Below are positions 26,341 to 35,753 of a DNA stretch of 64,000 nt, one piece after another (within the stretch, counting starts at the first letter, position 1; every line of letters starts with the position of its first letter). The stretch is from Halobellus captivus (lineage in GTDB: Archaea > Halobacteriota > Halobacteria > Halobacteriales > Haloferacaceae): contig NZ_RDQE01000012.1 of assembly GCF_003697845.1 (NCBI RefSeq), forward strand, positions 53,511 to 117,510. Direction: 5' to 3'. The translations under genes and the position numbers were made by a program. Under the pieces are notes generated by a model. The model was not told the origin of the DNA. It did not search any database and saw only the letters and a list, made by a program, of their open reading frames with translations.

Positions 26341-26420
26341 TTCGGATCGCGAATCGGAAACTCGGATCGCGAATCGGAAACTCGGATCGTGAATCGGGAA
26401 CTCGGATCGTGAATCGGGAG
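26341..26420. repeat. 20-bp tandem repeat, four units
   Basis: Units of 20 bases ((c/t)tcggatcgcgaatcggaaa) start at 26341, 26361, 26381 and 26401; the last two differ by c-to-t and a-to-g changes. They fill the spacer between endA and trpS. Confidence 0.9.
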
Positions 26421-26434
26421 CGATCGGCGCGCGG

Positions 26435-27694
26435 CTACGGAGTCAGTCGCCCGACCGAGAGCCACTCGATGTCGCCGTCCGAACCATCGGCCGCCCCGCC
26501 CTTCCGACCGCCCTTCCGACCGCCCTCCCGACCACCCTTCCGACCGCCCTCTCGACCACCTTCGTCGACCAACGCGAACAGCAGCTCCTTGCGGACCCCA
26601 CCGGCGAGCCGCACGTCGAGCGAGAGCTCCCGGGGGGCGAGGACGTGCTCCGGCTGGACCACGCGAACGAGGTGCTCGGAGTGGGGAAGATCCTCGACCG
26701 TCTCGACGTCGAGGTACGTCCGGAAGTCCGCGCCGAACTTGAACCCGGTCTTGGGGACGGTTTCGCGGTTTCGGAGGTCGCGGTAGGCGGCCAGCCGTCG
26801 GTCGAAGCGGTCGCCCTCGACGTCGCGGCCGCGGGCGACGATCGCGGCCGCTGCGCTCGCGGGATCGTCGGTCGTGGCGCTCGCGGGACCGTCGCCCGTA
26901 TCGGGAGTCTCGGGTCCGTTCTTGCCCCCGTCATCGTCCACGACCGCCGTGAGCCGGAGCGAGCCGTCCGCCGCCAGCGACGCGGCCTCGACGAGCGAGA
27001 GCTGGAGGGCTCCCTCGACCGCGGCGGCCCGCCCCGTGAGCGGCTGGCCGTAGAACCCGTGCTCGTAGAGGCCCGACGGCGCGTCCCAGACCACGACGCG
27101 GTCGGCGAGTAACACCCCGGTCAGGCCCGCGGACGGCTCGTAGTCGGTGGAGCCCTCGACGTTCGCCGGTTCGGCCTCGAAGTAGGTGATGTCGCTCTCC
27201 TCGTCGACGACGGCGAGCGTCTGGCCCGCCACGTCGGCGGCGGGGATCGATTCGCGTTCGCCCACGACGCGCACCGGATACCGGACGTTCCCGGTGTCCG
27301 GCGTCGATCCCCGCTCGTAGGCCACGACGTCGACCGCGTCGGCCACGTCGACCCGCCCCCCCGGCCACGGCTCGCGGGCGGGCGAGAGGTAGAACCCGCG
27401 GTCGCGGAGGTCGGCGTAGACCAAGTACCGCACCGCGAACCGGTCGACCGCGGCGGCGCTGTCGACGAAGAACCGCTCGAAGCCGACGGGGGCGGCATCC
27501 CCATCGTTCCCCTTCCCGTCGAGAGTCACCCCGGAGAGGTCGCCGCGAAACAGCAGGTGGGCCGCCTCGATCCGGGAGAGCGCGATCGCGTTCCCGTCGA
27601 GGGGGCGGCCGTAGCCCCGGGAGTCGTAGAACCGCTGTCTGGCGTCCCCGCCGACGTGGACGGCGTCGCCGCGGAGGTCGCCTGTCGGTTGCAT
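26435..27694 (-). CDS. endA: tRNA-splicing endonuclease, fused two-repeat form
   Basis: EndA cuts the bulge-helix-bulge at tRNA and rRNA intron borders. The 419-residue protein is the haloarchaeal type with two endonuclease units in one chain. The N-terminal unit (about 1-170) has lost the catalytic triad. The C-terminal unit keeps [21 protein letters not shown] and [11 protein letters not shown], which carry the Tyr, His and Lys of the active site. Close to the C-terminus a run of [10 protein letters not shown] repeats (12-base units in the DNA, about 26498-26566) is inserted between LVDE and [10 protein letters not shown]. Two subunits would form the active dimer. The start is ATG 27694 ([10 protein letters not shown]). 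Confidence 0.92.
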   Translation of the reverse strand: MQPTGDLRGDAVHVGGDARQRFYDSRGYGRPLDGNAIALSRIEAAHLLFRGDLSGVTLDGKGNDGDAAPVGFERFFVDSAAAVDRFAVRYLVYADLRDRGFYLSPAREPWPGGRVDVADAVDVVAYERGSTPDTGNVRYPVRVVGERESIPAADVAGQTLAVVDEESDITYFEAEPANVEGSTDYEPSAGLTGVLLADRVVVWDAPSGLYEHGFYGQPLTGRAAAVEGALQLSLVEAASLAADGSLRLTAVVDDDGGKNGPETPDTGDGPASATTDDPASAAAAIVARGRDVEGDRFDRRLAAYRDLRNRETVPKTGFKFGADFRTYLDVETVEDLPHSEHLVRVVQPEHVLAPRELSLDVRLAGGVRKELLFALVDEGGREGGRKGGREGGRKGGRKGGAADGSDGDIEWLSVGRLTP

Positions 27695-27830
27695 GCTCGC
27701 ACTCGCGGCCGGACGGGGTAAGGGGGTTGCGGTCGGGAGGGGTTACGGTCGGGCGAGGTTTGGGAGGGATTGCGCTCGGGCGAGGGTGCGGTCGGACAAA
27801 CGTAAAGAGCCGGCGGACGGAAGACGACCC

Positions 27831-30104
27831 ATGAACGAGACCGCCGGCGTCAGGCTCACCGTTCGCGCCGCCGAGAAGCGCGACGCGGGCCGCGGCATCG
27901 CCAGGCTCCCCGAACCCGCGCGCAAGCGACTCGGCCTCCTCAGCGGCGACACGGTCCGGATAGACGGCGAGCGTTCGGCCGTCGCGAAGGTGTGGCCCGG
28001 CGGCCCCGACGCACAGGACGGGTCCGTCCTCATCGACGCCGACACCCGCGCCAACGCCGGCGTGAAGGTCGGCGACAGCGTCACCGTCCGCCCCGTCGAC
28101 GTGGTCGACGCCGACCGGGTCGTCTTCACCGCGCCCGCCCGCCTCGCCGACGTCGACGTGAGCCGCGAGATCGTCGAGCGTGCGCTCGCCCGCGACCTCC
28201 GGGACCGCCCGATCTCCCGCGGCGAGGCCGTCCACGTCGAACGGCTCGGCGGCCTCCGGTTCGTCGTCGCCGGGACGACGCCCGAGGGGACCGTCAGGGT
28301 CACCGCCGGGACCGACGTGGCAGTCGAGTACGAGGATAGAGGGGCTCGGGTCGACGACCGATCCGGCGGGACCGGTGGCGGGAGGACCGACCCGGGGTCG
28401 GACGGAGGCGGCCACACGGCCCCGCCCGGAACCGACGGTCGTCCCGCGGGCGAAGGGTCCCGTGCCGGCGGGAGGTCCCGCGGCGGCGACGCCGGTCCTC
28501 CCGAGGAGCACACCGCCGGGGCGACGTACGAGGACATCGGCGGGCTCGACGAGGAGCTGGAGCTGGTGCGTGAGACCATCGAGCTGCCGCTTTCCGAGCC
28601 CGAGGTGTTCACCCGGCTCGGGATCGACCCGCCGAAGGGCGTCCTCCTGTACGGCCCGCCGGGCACCGGGAAGACGCTCATCGCCCGTGCCGTCGCCAAC
28701 GAGGTCGACGCGACGTTCATCACCGTCGACGGCCCGGAGATCATGTCGAAGTACAAGGGCGAGAGCGAGGAGCGCCTCCGCGAGGTGTTCGATCGAGCGG
28801 GCGAGCAGTCGCCCGCGATCGTCTTCTTCGACGAGATCGACTCGATCGCGGGCAAGCGCGACGACGGCGGCGACGTCGAGAACCGCGTCGTCGGCCAGTT
28901 GCTCTCGCTCATGGACGGGCTCGACGCTCGCGGCGACGTGATCGTCATCGGCGCGACGAACCGGGTTGACTCGCTCGATCCCGCGCTGCGTCGGGGCGGC
29001 CGGTTCGACCGCGAGATCGAGATCGGCGTCCCCGGCGAGGCTGGCCGCCGGCAGATCCTCGACGTCCACACGCGACGGATGCCGCTCGCCGACGACGTGG
29101 ACCTCGACCGGATCGCGAGCCGGACCCACGGCTTCGTGGGCGCGGACATCGAGGGACTCACCCAGGAGGCGGCGATGACCGCGCTCCGGCGCGCTCGCGC
29201 GGACGACGCCCGGGCGCTCGCGGAGGTGACGGTCACGAGGACCGACTTCGAGGCGGCCCACGCCGCGATCGAGCCGAGCGCGATGCGCGAGTACGTCGCC
29301 GAGCAACCCACCACGGACTTCGACGACGTGGGCGGCCTGGAGGAGGCGAAGGAGAAGCTCGAGCGCGCGGTGAGCTGGCCGCTCACGTACGGCCCGCTCT
29401 TCGACGCCGCGAACGCGGACCCGCCCACGGGTGTCCTCCTTCACGGGCCGCCCGGAACCGGGAAGACGCTGCTCGCGCGGGCGATCGCGGGCGAGAGCGG
29501 GGTCAACTTCATCCAGGTCGCCGGCCCGGAGCTGCTCGACCGGTACGTCGGCGAGTCCGAGAAGGCGGTGCGCGACCTCTTCGACCGGGCCAGACAGGCC
29601 GCCCCGGTGATCGTCTTCTTCGACGAGATCGACGCGATCGCGACCGACCGCGACTCGGCCGGCGGGGGCGACTCCGGCGTCGGCGAGCGCGTGGTCTCAC
29701 AGCTGCTCACGGAGCTGGACCGCGCGAGCGACAACCCGAACCTGGTGGTTCTCGCCGCGACGAACCGCCGATCGGCGATCGATCCGGCGCTGTTGCGTCC
29801 CGGTCGGCTCGAGACCCACGTCGAGGTTCCGGACCCCGACCGCGACGCCAGGCGGGCGGTGTTCGCGGTTCACACCCGCGAGAAGCCGGTGGCGGACGAC
29901 GTGGACTTGGATCGGCTCGCCGAGGAGACCGACGGCTACTCCGGCGCGGAGATCGCGGCGGTCTGCCGCGAGGCGGCGATGACCGCGATCGAGCGGGTCG
30001 CGGACGAGCACGGCGAGGCGGCGAACGACCACGCCGACGAGGTCGCGATCACGGGCGAGGACTTCGAGGCCGCGATCGCGAGCGTGGCGGCCTCCCAGTT
30101 GTAG
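27831..30104 (+). CDS. CDC48/VAT-type AAA+ ATPase
   Basis: The 757-residue unfoldase has an N-domain (double-psi beta-barrel, about 5-185), a Gly/Arg-rich low-complexity linker (about 188-228) and two AAA+ modules. Walker A of D1 is GPPGTGKT at 275-282 with Walker B FFDEID; Walker A of D2 is at 539-546 with FFDEIDAIA. The D2 sensor and arginine-finger region reads [18 protein letters not shown]. Archaeal CDC48 proteins form hexamers that pull apart substrates for the proteasome. The gene does not end in the HbYX tail seen in proteasome-docking ATPases. ATG 27831 begins [12 protein letters not shown]; a TATA-like stretch (acgtaaagag) is about 30 bases before. Haloarchaea carry several paralogues, so the symbol is left open. 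Confidence 0.9.
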   Translation: MNETAGVRLTVRAAEKRDAGRGIARLPEPARKRLGLLSGDTVRIDGERSAVAKVWPGGPDAQDGSVLIDADTRANAGVKVGDSVTVRPVDVVDADRVVFTAPARLADVDVSREIVERALARDLRDRPISRGEAVHVERLGGLRFVVAGTTPEGTVRVTAGTDVAVEYEDRGARVDDRSGGTGGGRTDPGSDGGGHTAPPGTDGRPAGEGSRAGGRSRGGDAGPPEEHTAGATYEDIGGLDEELELVRETIELPLSEPEVFTRLGIDPPKGVLLYGPPGTGKTLIARAVANEVDATFITVDGPEIMSKYKGESEERLREVFDRAGEQSPAIVFFDEIDSIAGKRDDGGDVENRVVGQLLSLMDGLDARGDVIVIGATNRVDSLDPALRRGGRFDREIEIGVPGEAGRRQILDVHTRRMPLADDVDLDRIASRTHGFVGADIEGLTQEAAMTALRRARADDARALAEVTVTRTDFEAAHAAIEPSAMREYVAEQPTTDFDDVGGLEEAKEKLERAVSWPLTYGPLFDAANADPPTGVLLHGPPGTGKTLLARAIAGESGVNFIQVAGPELLDRYVGESEKAVRDLFDRARQAAPVIVFFDEIDAIATDRDSAGGGDSGVGERVVSQLLTELDRASDNPNLVVLAATNRRSAIDPALLRPGRLETHVEVPDPDRDARRAVFAVHTREKPVADDVDLDRLAEETDGYSGAEIAAVCREAAMTAIERVADEHGEAANDHADEVAITGEDFEAAIASVAASQL

Positions 30105-30112
30105 CCGCGGCG

Positions 30113-30613
30113 TTACTCGTCGCCGTCGCCGTCCCCGTGGCCATGTCCGTGGGCATGGCCGTGGCCGTCCCCGTTCGCGACCTCCACGGCCTCCAACTCG
30201 CCCGCGCCGAACTCGTCGACGGGAGTCACGCTGTAGTCGACGGTGAGGGTGTCCTTCGTGGCGCGGACCTTCCCGACGAACGTGGAGATGTCGGAGAGGC
30301 TCCCCTCGAGGACGAAGAGTTCCATGCAGTACCGGGAGCCGACGTGGTTGTGGAAGTTGGAGGCGACGAGTCCCTCGTGTTCGTGTCGCAGTCGCATCAT
30401 CCGCTCCTCGACGCTCGTGGTCTCGTAGTCGAAGAGCACCGTCACGACGGCCATCAGCCGCCGGTCCTCCAGTCGGGCGTCCTCGAACTCGCCGAGGAGG
30501 TTTCGGGAGGCCTCCCGGACCACCTCGCTGCGCCCGGTGTAGCCGTGTTCGTCCGCGAACTCGTCGAGTCGGTCGAGCAACTCCTCGGGCATCGACACGC
30601 TGACGACGGTCAT
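30113..30613 (-). CDS. nikR: NikR-type nickel-responsive regulator with His-rich tail
   Basis: The 166-residue protein has an N-terminal ribbon-helix-helix domain (1-45, [18 protein letters not shown]) and an ACT-like metal domain. His77, His88, His90 and Cys96 have the same spacing as the nickel ligands of E. coli NikR (H76, H87, H89, C95). The C-terminus adds a tail [17 protein letters not shown] not found in bacterial NikR, which could bind extra metal. Known members repress nickel or metal transporters when loaded; no transporter is next to it here. An A/T-rich stretch (gattaacaa on this strand, about 30637-30645) supports a leaderless start at 30613. Confidence 0.88.
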   Translation of the reverse strand: MTVVSVSMPEELLDRLDEFADEHGYTGRSEVVREASRNLLGEFEDARLEDRRLMAVVTVLFDYETTSVEERMMRLRHEHEGLVASNFHNHVGSRYCMELFVLEGSLSDISTFVGKVRATKDTLTVDYSVTPVDEFGAGELEAVEVANGDGHGHAHGHGHGDGDGDE

Positions 30614-30638
30614 ATAATAATCTACTCCCTCGATGTTG

Positions 30639-31034
30639 TTAATCCTTTAGGTCGACCTCGTCGCTGCCGGCGTCGCCGGCGGTTTCATCGACGTCGGCGT
30701 CGTCGCCGGCGGTTTCATCGACGTCGGCGTCGTCGCCATCGTCCGTCCGCTCGGTTCCCGCGTCGACGCGCGCGGAGAGCCACTCGTAGTGGTCGAGCAG
30801 GGTCGCCTCGCCGGCGTCGGTGAGCGCGTACACGTCGGCGAGTCCCTCGGGTCGACGGGTGAGGTAGCCGGCCTCGACCAGCGCGGTGAGGGTCGCGTAG
30901 AAGCTCTGGGGGTCGATCCGCTCGTCGTAGTGGGTCTCGAGCCGGCTCTTGAGCGACTGCGCCCGCAGCTCGCCGGCGGCGTACACCAACGCACAGCAGT
31001 CGCGCCGCCGCCCGCTGTGGAACCACTTCGTCAT
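30639..31034 (-). CDS. PadR-like winged-helix regulator with acidic tail
   Basis: The 131-residue protein has a winged helix in its first 85 residues ([20 protein letters not shown] as recognition helix and turn, [17 protein letters not shown] as the wing), the layout of the PadR family. The C-terminal 40 residues are acidic low complexity with a 10-residue unit ([10 protein letters not shown]) present twice, from a 30-base tandem duplication at about 30671-30730. It lies just upstream of nikR on the same strand, 25 bases apart. Ligand and targets unknown. Confidence 0.78.
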   Translation of the reverse strand: MTKWFHSGRRRDCCALVYAAGELRAQSLKSRLETHYDERIDPQSFYATLTALVEAGYLTRRPEGLADVYALTDAGEATLLDHYEWLSARVDAGTERTDDGDDADVDETAGDDADVDETAGDAGSDEVDLKD

Positions 31035-31170
31035 ACGTCGCGTTCCGGTCGGACCACCACGACGGTTTCGGTCGATGGACGTCGTGGCTCCCGGCAGGTA
31101 CGGGTTCTCCGCGTTCCGCCTCGGTCGATACAGGTGACTGATTAAGTGCCTCGAATAAGAGTGATGAGAT

Positions 31171-31578
31171 ATGCCAGATGAAAATCCTTCTACACTTTTT
31201 GAAAAGAGACGTGAGGGACGCCCACCAATAGATGTTCTCGGTCTTGTAGGCGGATTAGCGGTGTTCGCAGGCCTTTCGTTCCTGTTTGCGGCATTATCCC
31301 AGCTATCGGGGCCAGCTGTTGAAACTGGGATTAGTCCCCAAACCGTCGCTGCTCTCCAATGGAGTGGAGTAGGAATTGTGCTTGGTATACTGGCGATCTT
31401 TGTGTATCAACGAAGGCCTATCGGCTGGTATGGAACACTCGTAGCGGCGATAGCTGGTGTGATTCAAGCTATGAGAATAGATCTTCCATTTGGGTTGGTT
31501 TTGATCATCTACCTATCAGTTCCGCTGGTCGTACTCGCTCTCCTGCTGGTACGTCGTGATATGTTTTTGCGCCGGTAG
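31171..31578 (+). CDS. Small four-helix membrane protein in an AT-richer islet
   Basis: The 135-residue protein has a charged N-terminus (about 1-20) and four hydrophobic helices (about 22-43, 62-80, 85-103 and 107-127). The codon usage and base composition (many A and T at third positions) differ strongly from its neighbours, so the gene looks recently acquired. gattaagtgcc (about 31139-31149) could be its TATA box. I do not recognise a family. Confidence 0.65.
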   Translation: MPDENPSTLFEKRREGRPPIDVLGLVGGLAVFAGLSFLFAALSQLSGPAVETGISPQTVAALQWSGVGIVLGILAIFVYQRRPIGWYGTLVAAIAGVIQAMRIDLPFGLVLIIYLSVPLVVLALLLVRRDMFLRR

Positions 31579-31794
31579 ATACGCAAGTGCGATAGAACGA
31601 CTGTTTCACACGATCTCGTGTCTGTACAAGCGGATCTCAATGGATCCGGATGACTCGACGATGCGGTCGGGATCGCCACGATCCGGTCGCTGGCAGTGGC
31701 GTCGACCGAACGCGAAATCCGGGCGTCCCCGCGGAAAGCACGGAGGCGGTGTTCCGCACCGTACCGCCCAGCCCCACACCGTCCCGCACCCGCA

Positions 31795-31905
31795 CCTCAC
31801 GCCTCCCCAGCCTCGGCGGACGGGCCGTCGCGGGCGAGCCGCTCCGGCCCGCCGCCTCCCTCGCGCACGACTCGCAGCTTCGCTGCTCGTTTCGCGCGCG
31901 CCACC
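31795..31905 (+). repeat. Structured repeat element, copy C (hairpins II and III only)
   Basis: The core cctcacgcctccccagcctcg (31795-31815) is followed by hairpin II (31815-31826 pairing with 31846-31856, with one bulged A as in copy A), then ctccctcgcg, hairpin III (gcagc 31874-31878 / gctgc 31882-31886) and gcgcgccacc (31896-31905). Hairpin I is absent, but the C-rich stretch upstream (ccgtaccgcccagcccc) resembles the same place in copy B. It lies 33 bases after the stop of the HAD gene. Confidence 0.8.
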
Positions 31906-31938
31906 GTAGTCTGGGGACTCAGGTCTTGCGGAGACGAT

Positions 31939-32589
31939 TCAGGTCGCCTCCAACAGCTCGTCGAACCCCTCGACGCGGCGGTCACCGAGGACGCACCGCC
32001 CCCGATCCGCGTGGCCGACGCGCTCGACGTGGACCGCGTCGAGCCCGGCGTTCCAGGCCGCGCCCACGTCGCTCTCGCCGTCGCCGGCGTAGTACCCCCG
32101 GTCGCGGGGATCGACGCCGATCGCGTCCATCGCGACCTCGAGGGGGCCGGGATCCGGCTTCCAGCCGGTTTCGTCGGTACAGCAGACGATCGCGTCGAAC
32201 CGGGAATCCAGGTCGAGCCGGTCGAGGACGGGTTCGGCGAGGAACTGCTGGCAGTGGGTGACGAGCCCGACCGGCCGGTCCGCGGCGTCGAGCCGGTCGA
32301 GCAACCGGGCTGCGTCGTCGTGGAGGTAGGTCGCCTCCGCGCGGGCGAGCGGGTCCTCCACGTCGTGAAACGCCGGCCAGAAGCGGTCGGGATCGACGCC
32401 CATCCCGCGGAGGGTTCCGGCGCGCGAGCCGCCGAGCCCGTGCCAGAGGACGTACGCCTCGCGGTCCGAGAAGCGCCGACCGAGGCGGTCGCCGACGCGG
32501 TCGAACACCCCGCGGGTGTACGCCCACTCGGCGTCGACGAGCGTCCCGTCGAGGTCGAACAGGTGGAAGTCGTACTCAGCGAGGACCAT
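31939..32589 (-). CDS. HAD-superfamily hydrolase, phosphoglycolate-phosphatase-like
   Basis: The 216-residue protein has the HAD motifs: FDLDGTLVDAEWA (motif I with the nucleophile Asp) near the start, VTHCQQF (motif II), a Lys in GWKPDPGPLEVA (motif III) and YYAGDGESDVGAA (motif IV). The cap is the helical type seen in phosphoglycolate phosphatases. ATG 32589 gives MVLAEYDFHLFDLDGTL; the longer upstream frame is not protein-like. The substrate cannot be named. The gene is bracketed by copies C and D of the structured repeat in opposite orientations. Confidence 0.85.
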   Translation of the reverse strand: MVLAEYDFHLFDLDGTLVDAEWAYTRGVFDRVGDRLGRRFSDREAYVLWHGLGGSRAGTLRGMGVDPDRFWPAFHDVEDPLARAEATYLHDDAARLLDRLDAADRPVGLVTHCQQFLAEPVLDRLDLDSRFDAIVCCTDETGWKPDPGPLEVAMDAIGVDPRDRGYYAGDGESDVGAAWNAGLDAVHVERVGHADRGRCVLGDRRVEGFDELLEAT

Positions 32590-32683
32590 GGGGGCGTTCG
32601 TAGGCGTCGAGTCGATAAGTGCGTTGTGGGACGTCGGAGATACGACGCGGTTCGACACGATCGGACGCGATTCGACCCGGTTC

Positions 32684-32865
32684 GGCGCGCCCGGAAGCGC
32701 CCGAACGGGCGCTTCCGGACCGCGAGGGAGGTGGGCCGGCCGGCGCAAGTCGCGCCGGCCGGTCCGCCGAGGCTGGGGAGGCGTGAGGGACGGTTGCGGG
32801 ACGGTGCGGGGCGGTGTGAGACGGTGCGGGACGGTGCGGGACGGTGTGAGACGGTGCGGGACGGC
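32684..32865 (-). repeat. Structured repeat element, copy D, plus short tandem repeat
   Basis: Read on the minus strand: the core (32768-32788) is followed by hairpin II (11-bp perfect stem, 32752-32762 with 32736-32746), then the fixed spacer, hairpin III (13-bp perfect stem, 32706-32718 with 32691-32703, loop of two bases) and ggcgcgc (32684-32690). Beyond the core, 32789-32865 is a degenerate tandem repeat of gacggtgcgg / gacggtgtgag units in place of hairpin I. It lies 94 bases upstream of the HAD gene start. Confidence 0.8.
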
Positions 32866-33005
32866 TGGCCGGCACGGAGCGGTATGAAGCTATGGAGCGA
32901 GACGCCGCGCCCGCGACCTCCGAGACGTTCTCGTTGCATCCCCAGAATTCCCGCGGCGAATCAGTCGACCGCCTCCAGCGAGCTCGAAACCCCCGCACGA
33001 CCGGT

Positions 33006-33332
33006 TCAATCGCCGCCAACGAACGGGAGCGGTACTTCAAGCGCGACGGCGAACGCGGCGGCGGCCAGTCCGATCAGGCCGACCGCGAGAGGGACCATCA
33101 CCGGCGACCCGTCGACGGCACCGAGCGCCGCGATCCCGCCGAACCAGAGCAAGGCGACACCGAACGCGAGCAACACGACCGTCCAGAACACGTTCATCAG
33201 GGCGTCCTCGACCGCGTTCCGGACGATCCAGTAGCGATCCGACTCGTCGAGGGTCGGTGCGTCTCCGGAGTCGACCGGATCGTCGGACCGGCGGTCGCGG
33301 GGATCGCCCGCGTCGTCGAGTGGAGGGCTCAC
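33006..33332 (-). CDS. Small membrane protein with acidic N-terminus
   Basis: The 108-residue protein has about 33 acidic, Pro-rich residues, then two hydrophobic helices (about 48-72 and 78-98). The start is GTG 33332. I recognise no family. The 200 bases between it and repeat D hold no gene that I can support. Confidence 0.6.
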   Translation of the reverse strand: MSPPLDDAGDPRDRRSDDPVDSGDAPTLDESDRYWIVRNAVEDALMNVFWTVVLLAFGVALLWFGGIAALGAVDGSPVMVPLAVGLIGLAAAAFAVALEVPLPFVGGD

Positions 33333-33380
33333 TGTCGATACGAACGTGTCGATCCCGTATATACCGTCACCATCGCGGCG

Positions 33381-33761
33381 TCACTCCCGGACGTGGATCG
33401 ACGACCCGAGGTACTTGTGGAGGGCCTCGTCGACGTCGTCCGCGTTGAACCGCTCGAGGTCCGCAGCGATCGCGTCCTCGAGCGCGTCGAGGTACGCTCG
33501 GTCGGTCCGAAGCTCGCGGAACGCGACGCGCTCCACCTCGACGCCCAGCCGCTCTCCGAGGAGTGCGCGGGCGGACGACTCGTCGCCGACCTCTCCACGC
33601 CAGAGTCGGTCACGGAAGAACAGCCATCCCTCCTCTCCCGGCTCGACCGCGGGGATCTCCACCGTCGTCTCGAAGCGGTCGGGGTCGGCTCGCGCGCCGG
33701 TCGGGTCGAGGCGGAACGCGACGCCGAAGACGTACGCGGCGTTCACGCCCGCACCATCCAC
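33381..33761 (-). CDS. Conserved haloarchaeal protein (LWG-type, uncharacterised)
   Basis: The 126-residue soluble protein has conserved-looking blocks VFGVAFRLDP, FETTVEIPAVEPGEEGWLFF, RDRLWRGEVGDE and VDEALHKYLGSSIHV. I recall the same blocks in small uncharacterised haloarchaeal proteins, without known function. The start is GTG 33761; a later GTG (33746, before NAAYVFGV) is also possible. It is transcribed towards the small membrane gene at 33006, 48 bases apart. Confidence 0.75.
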   Translation of the reverse strand: MDGAGVNAAYVFGVAFRLDPTGARADPDRFETTVEIPAVEPGEEGWLFFRDRLWRGEVGDESSARALLGERLGVEVERVAFRELRTDRAYLDALEDAIAADLERFNADDVDEALHKYLGSSIHVRE

Positions 33762-33882
33762 CGATCACCGGATAACGGTTTCGGCGGGGTGGGATCGAGG
33801 GGCGTCGAGGTCGGACGCGGCCGATCCCTGTCAACGGGGACGAACGACAAGCTACATACGACCGCACGGCGTTGTCCCGTCC

Positions 33883-34875
33883 ATGCTGGACCCGCTCCGT
33901 TCGGCCGTCGAACGCGCGTACCTGCGGTACCTCCACCGGCGGGTCGAGACGGTGCCGACGCACGTCGCCGTCATCCAGGACGGGAACCGCCGATACGCCC
34001 GCGAGCGCGGCGGCGACGCCCCGGACGGCCACCGCGCGGGCGCGAACACGACCGAGCGCGTCCTCGACTGGTGTGCGGACCTGGGCGTCTCCGAGCTGAC
34101 GCTGTACGCCTTCTCGACGGAGAACTTCGAGCGGCCGGACGACGAGCTCGAACCGCTCTTCGACCTCCTCGAGGGCAAACTGCTGGAGTTCGCCGACGCC
34201 GACCGCGTTCACGACCAGGGCGTCCAGGTCCGAGCCATCGGCGACGTCGACCGACTTCCGCCGCGGGTCCGCGACGCGGTCGACTACGCGGAGCGCCGAA
34301 CCGCCGACAACGACCGGTTCACGCTCAACGTCGCGCTCGCGTACGGCGGGCGGACGGAGCTGCTCGACGCGGCCCGCGGGGTCGCTCGCGAGGTCGCCGA
34401 GGACGACCTCGACCCGGCGGAGGTGGACGTCGAGACCGTCGAACGACGGCTCTACGACCGACCGATCCGCGACGTGGACCTCATCGTCCGGACCGGCGGC
34501 GACGAGCGCACCTCGAACTTCCTGCCGTGGCACGCCAACGGCAACGAGGCCGCCGTCTACTTCTGTACGCCCTACTGGCCGGAGTTCTCCGAGGTGGACT
34601 TCATGCGCGCGATCCGGACGTATCAGGCCCGGGAGGCGTCCTGGCGGCGGGCTCGCGCCGAGCGCGCCGCGGCGCTGGTCCGGGCGGTCGCCGAGGTCGA
34701 ACTGGCGGAGGCCGGACGGGTCGCGCGGCGGCTCCGCGGGCGGCTGCCGCGGAGCGACCTCGACGCCGTCGCCGAGGAGCTTCCGGACCGAACGGCCGTC
34801 GCCGACTCCGAGGCCGTCCAGTCGGCCACGAACGCCGGCGTCGACGCTGACGCCGAGTCGGAACCGGCCGGCTAA
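33883..34875 (+). CDS. uppS: Cis-prenyltransferase (undecaprenyl-diphosphate synthase family)
   Basis: The enzyme adds isoprene units in cis to make the long polyprenyl or dolichyl carrier for protein glycosylation and envelope glycans. The 330-residue protein shows the P-loop-like motif IQDGNRRYARERG with catalytic Asp33, LTLYAFSTENFER, and the C-terminal LIVRTGGDERTSNFLPW and YWPEFSEVDF blocks. The last 80 residues are a helical Arg/Ala/Asp-rich extension. A TATA-like gctacatac lies about 25 bases before ATG 33883. Its stop overlaps the stop of nob1 by four bases on the other strand. Confidence 0.93.
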   Translation: MLDPLRSAVERAYLRYLHRRVETVPTHVAVIQDGNRRYARERGGDAPDGHRAGANTTERVLDWCADLGVSELTLYAFSTENFERPDDELEPLFDLLEGKLLEFADADRVHDQGVQVRAIGDVDRLPPRVRDAVDYAERRTADNDRFTLNVALAYGGRTELLDAARGVAREVAEDDLDPAEVDVETVERRLYDRPIRDVDLIVRTGGDERTSNFLPWHANGNEAAVYFCTPYWPEFSEVDFMRAIRTYQAREASWRRARAERAAALVRAVAEVELAEAGRVARRLRGRLPRSDLDAVAEELPDRTAVADSEAVQSATNAGVDADAESEPAG

Positions 34876-35330
34876 GCCGGGTTCTTTCGCGTGAGATCGC
34901 TGCCGCAGATCGGACAGCGTTCGCGGTTCTCCTCGAAGGTCCGGCTACAACCGACACACTGGAACCGCCACTCGCGCTCCTCCGAGATCCCGTCGCGGGC
35001 GATCGGCTCGACCCCCAGATCGAGCCGTTCGGCGACGTTCTGCATCGCGTAGTCGTCGGTGACGAGGGTGGCGTCGAGCTCGAGGGCGGTCGCGATCAGT
35101 CGAACGTCCGTCTCGGACAGCTCCGCGGCGTCCCCCGAGCCGCGGGCCGCGCGCTGGACGTTCGTCACCGCCTCCGGGGCCGGCACGTGGATCGTCATCC
35201 CCGAGCCCTCCATCGCGTCGAACCGGAGCGCGGTCTCGCCCTGTAGCTCGTCGTGGACCTCCGGCACGGAGACCACGGGGTCGTCGGTGGTGTACTCGTG
35301 GATGAACGCGGACGTGTCGAGGACTCTCAT
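34872..35330 (-). CDS. nob1: Nob1-type PIN-domain endonuclease
   Basis: Nob1 cuts the 3' end of 16S rRNA during small-subunit maturation. The 152-residue protein has a PIN domain (1-110) with the first acidic residue in VLDTSAFIH and the later LVTDDYAMQNVA. A C-terminal zinc ribbon follows (CVGC at 124-127 and CPIC at about 138-141). It starts one base inside the stop of the PRC-barrel gene (TGATG), so the two are coupled. Archaeal Nob1 usually has this length. Confidence 0.93.
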   Translation of the reverse strand: MRVLDTSAFIHEYTTDDPVVSVPEVHDELQGETALRFDAMEGSGMTIHVPAPEAVTNVQRAARGSGDAAELSETDVRLIATALELDATLVTDDYAMQNVAERLDLGVEPIARDGISEEREWRFQCVGCSRTFEENRERCPICGSDLTRKNPA

Positions 35331-35575
35331 CAGCGGCCGACGACGATGTAGTCCTTCACCGCCTGGACGTTCGTGACCGGCACCCGAAGCCGTCCGGCCT
35401 CGTCGACGTCGAAGGTGACGCGCTCGGGGTTGAGCTGTTCGTGCGGGCTCACGAGCAGGTGATGGAGCTGTCCCGACTTCAGGTCCATCGTGATGTTGTA
35501 CAGGTCACCGAGTTCGGTCCCGTCCGACCCCATCACCGCCTTCCCCGAGAGGTTCTCCGCCAGGATGTTCGCCAT
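35330..35575 (-). CDS. PRC-barrel domain protein
   Basis: The 81-residue protein is one PRC-barrel domain (ENLSGKAVMGSDGTELGDLYN to VPVTNVQAVKDYIVVG). PRC-barrel proteins occur in RNA metabolism (RimM) and photosynthesis; recent work on haloarchaea links small PRC-barrel proteins (CdpB) to cell division at the FtsZ ring, so that is one possibility. Translational coupling to nob1 favours a role near ribosome maturation, or simply co-expression. Confidence 0.88.
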   Translation of the reverse strand: MANILAENLSGKAVMGSDGTELGDLYNITMDLKSGQLHHLLVSPHEQLNPERVTFDVDEAGRLRVPVTNVQAVKDYIVVGR

Positions 35576-35753
35576 GTGCGCACACTTCCGGTCGACGGTA
35601 TTAAACGCCACGGGCCGTCGGACGGCTGACCGACGCCGACCACCGGGCGTCAACCTCGGATGGCCGACGCCCCACGGACGGCGGGCGCGTCCTGAAACAC
35701 TTAACTGACGGCCGAGCCGAACGGAACACAACGACCTTCTCGGGGCGATTCTC

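Noticed and set aside
28386..28520. Frameshift in the CDC48-type gene
   Set aside because: The Gly/Arg-rich stretch is an in-frame linker between the N-domain and the first ATPase module.
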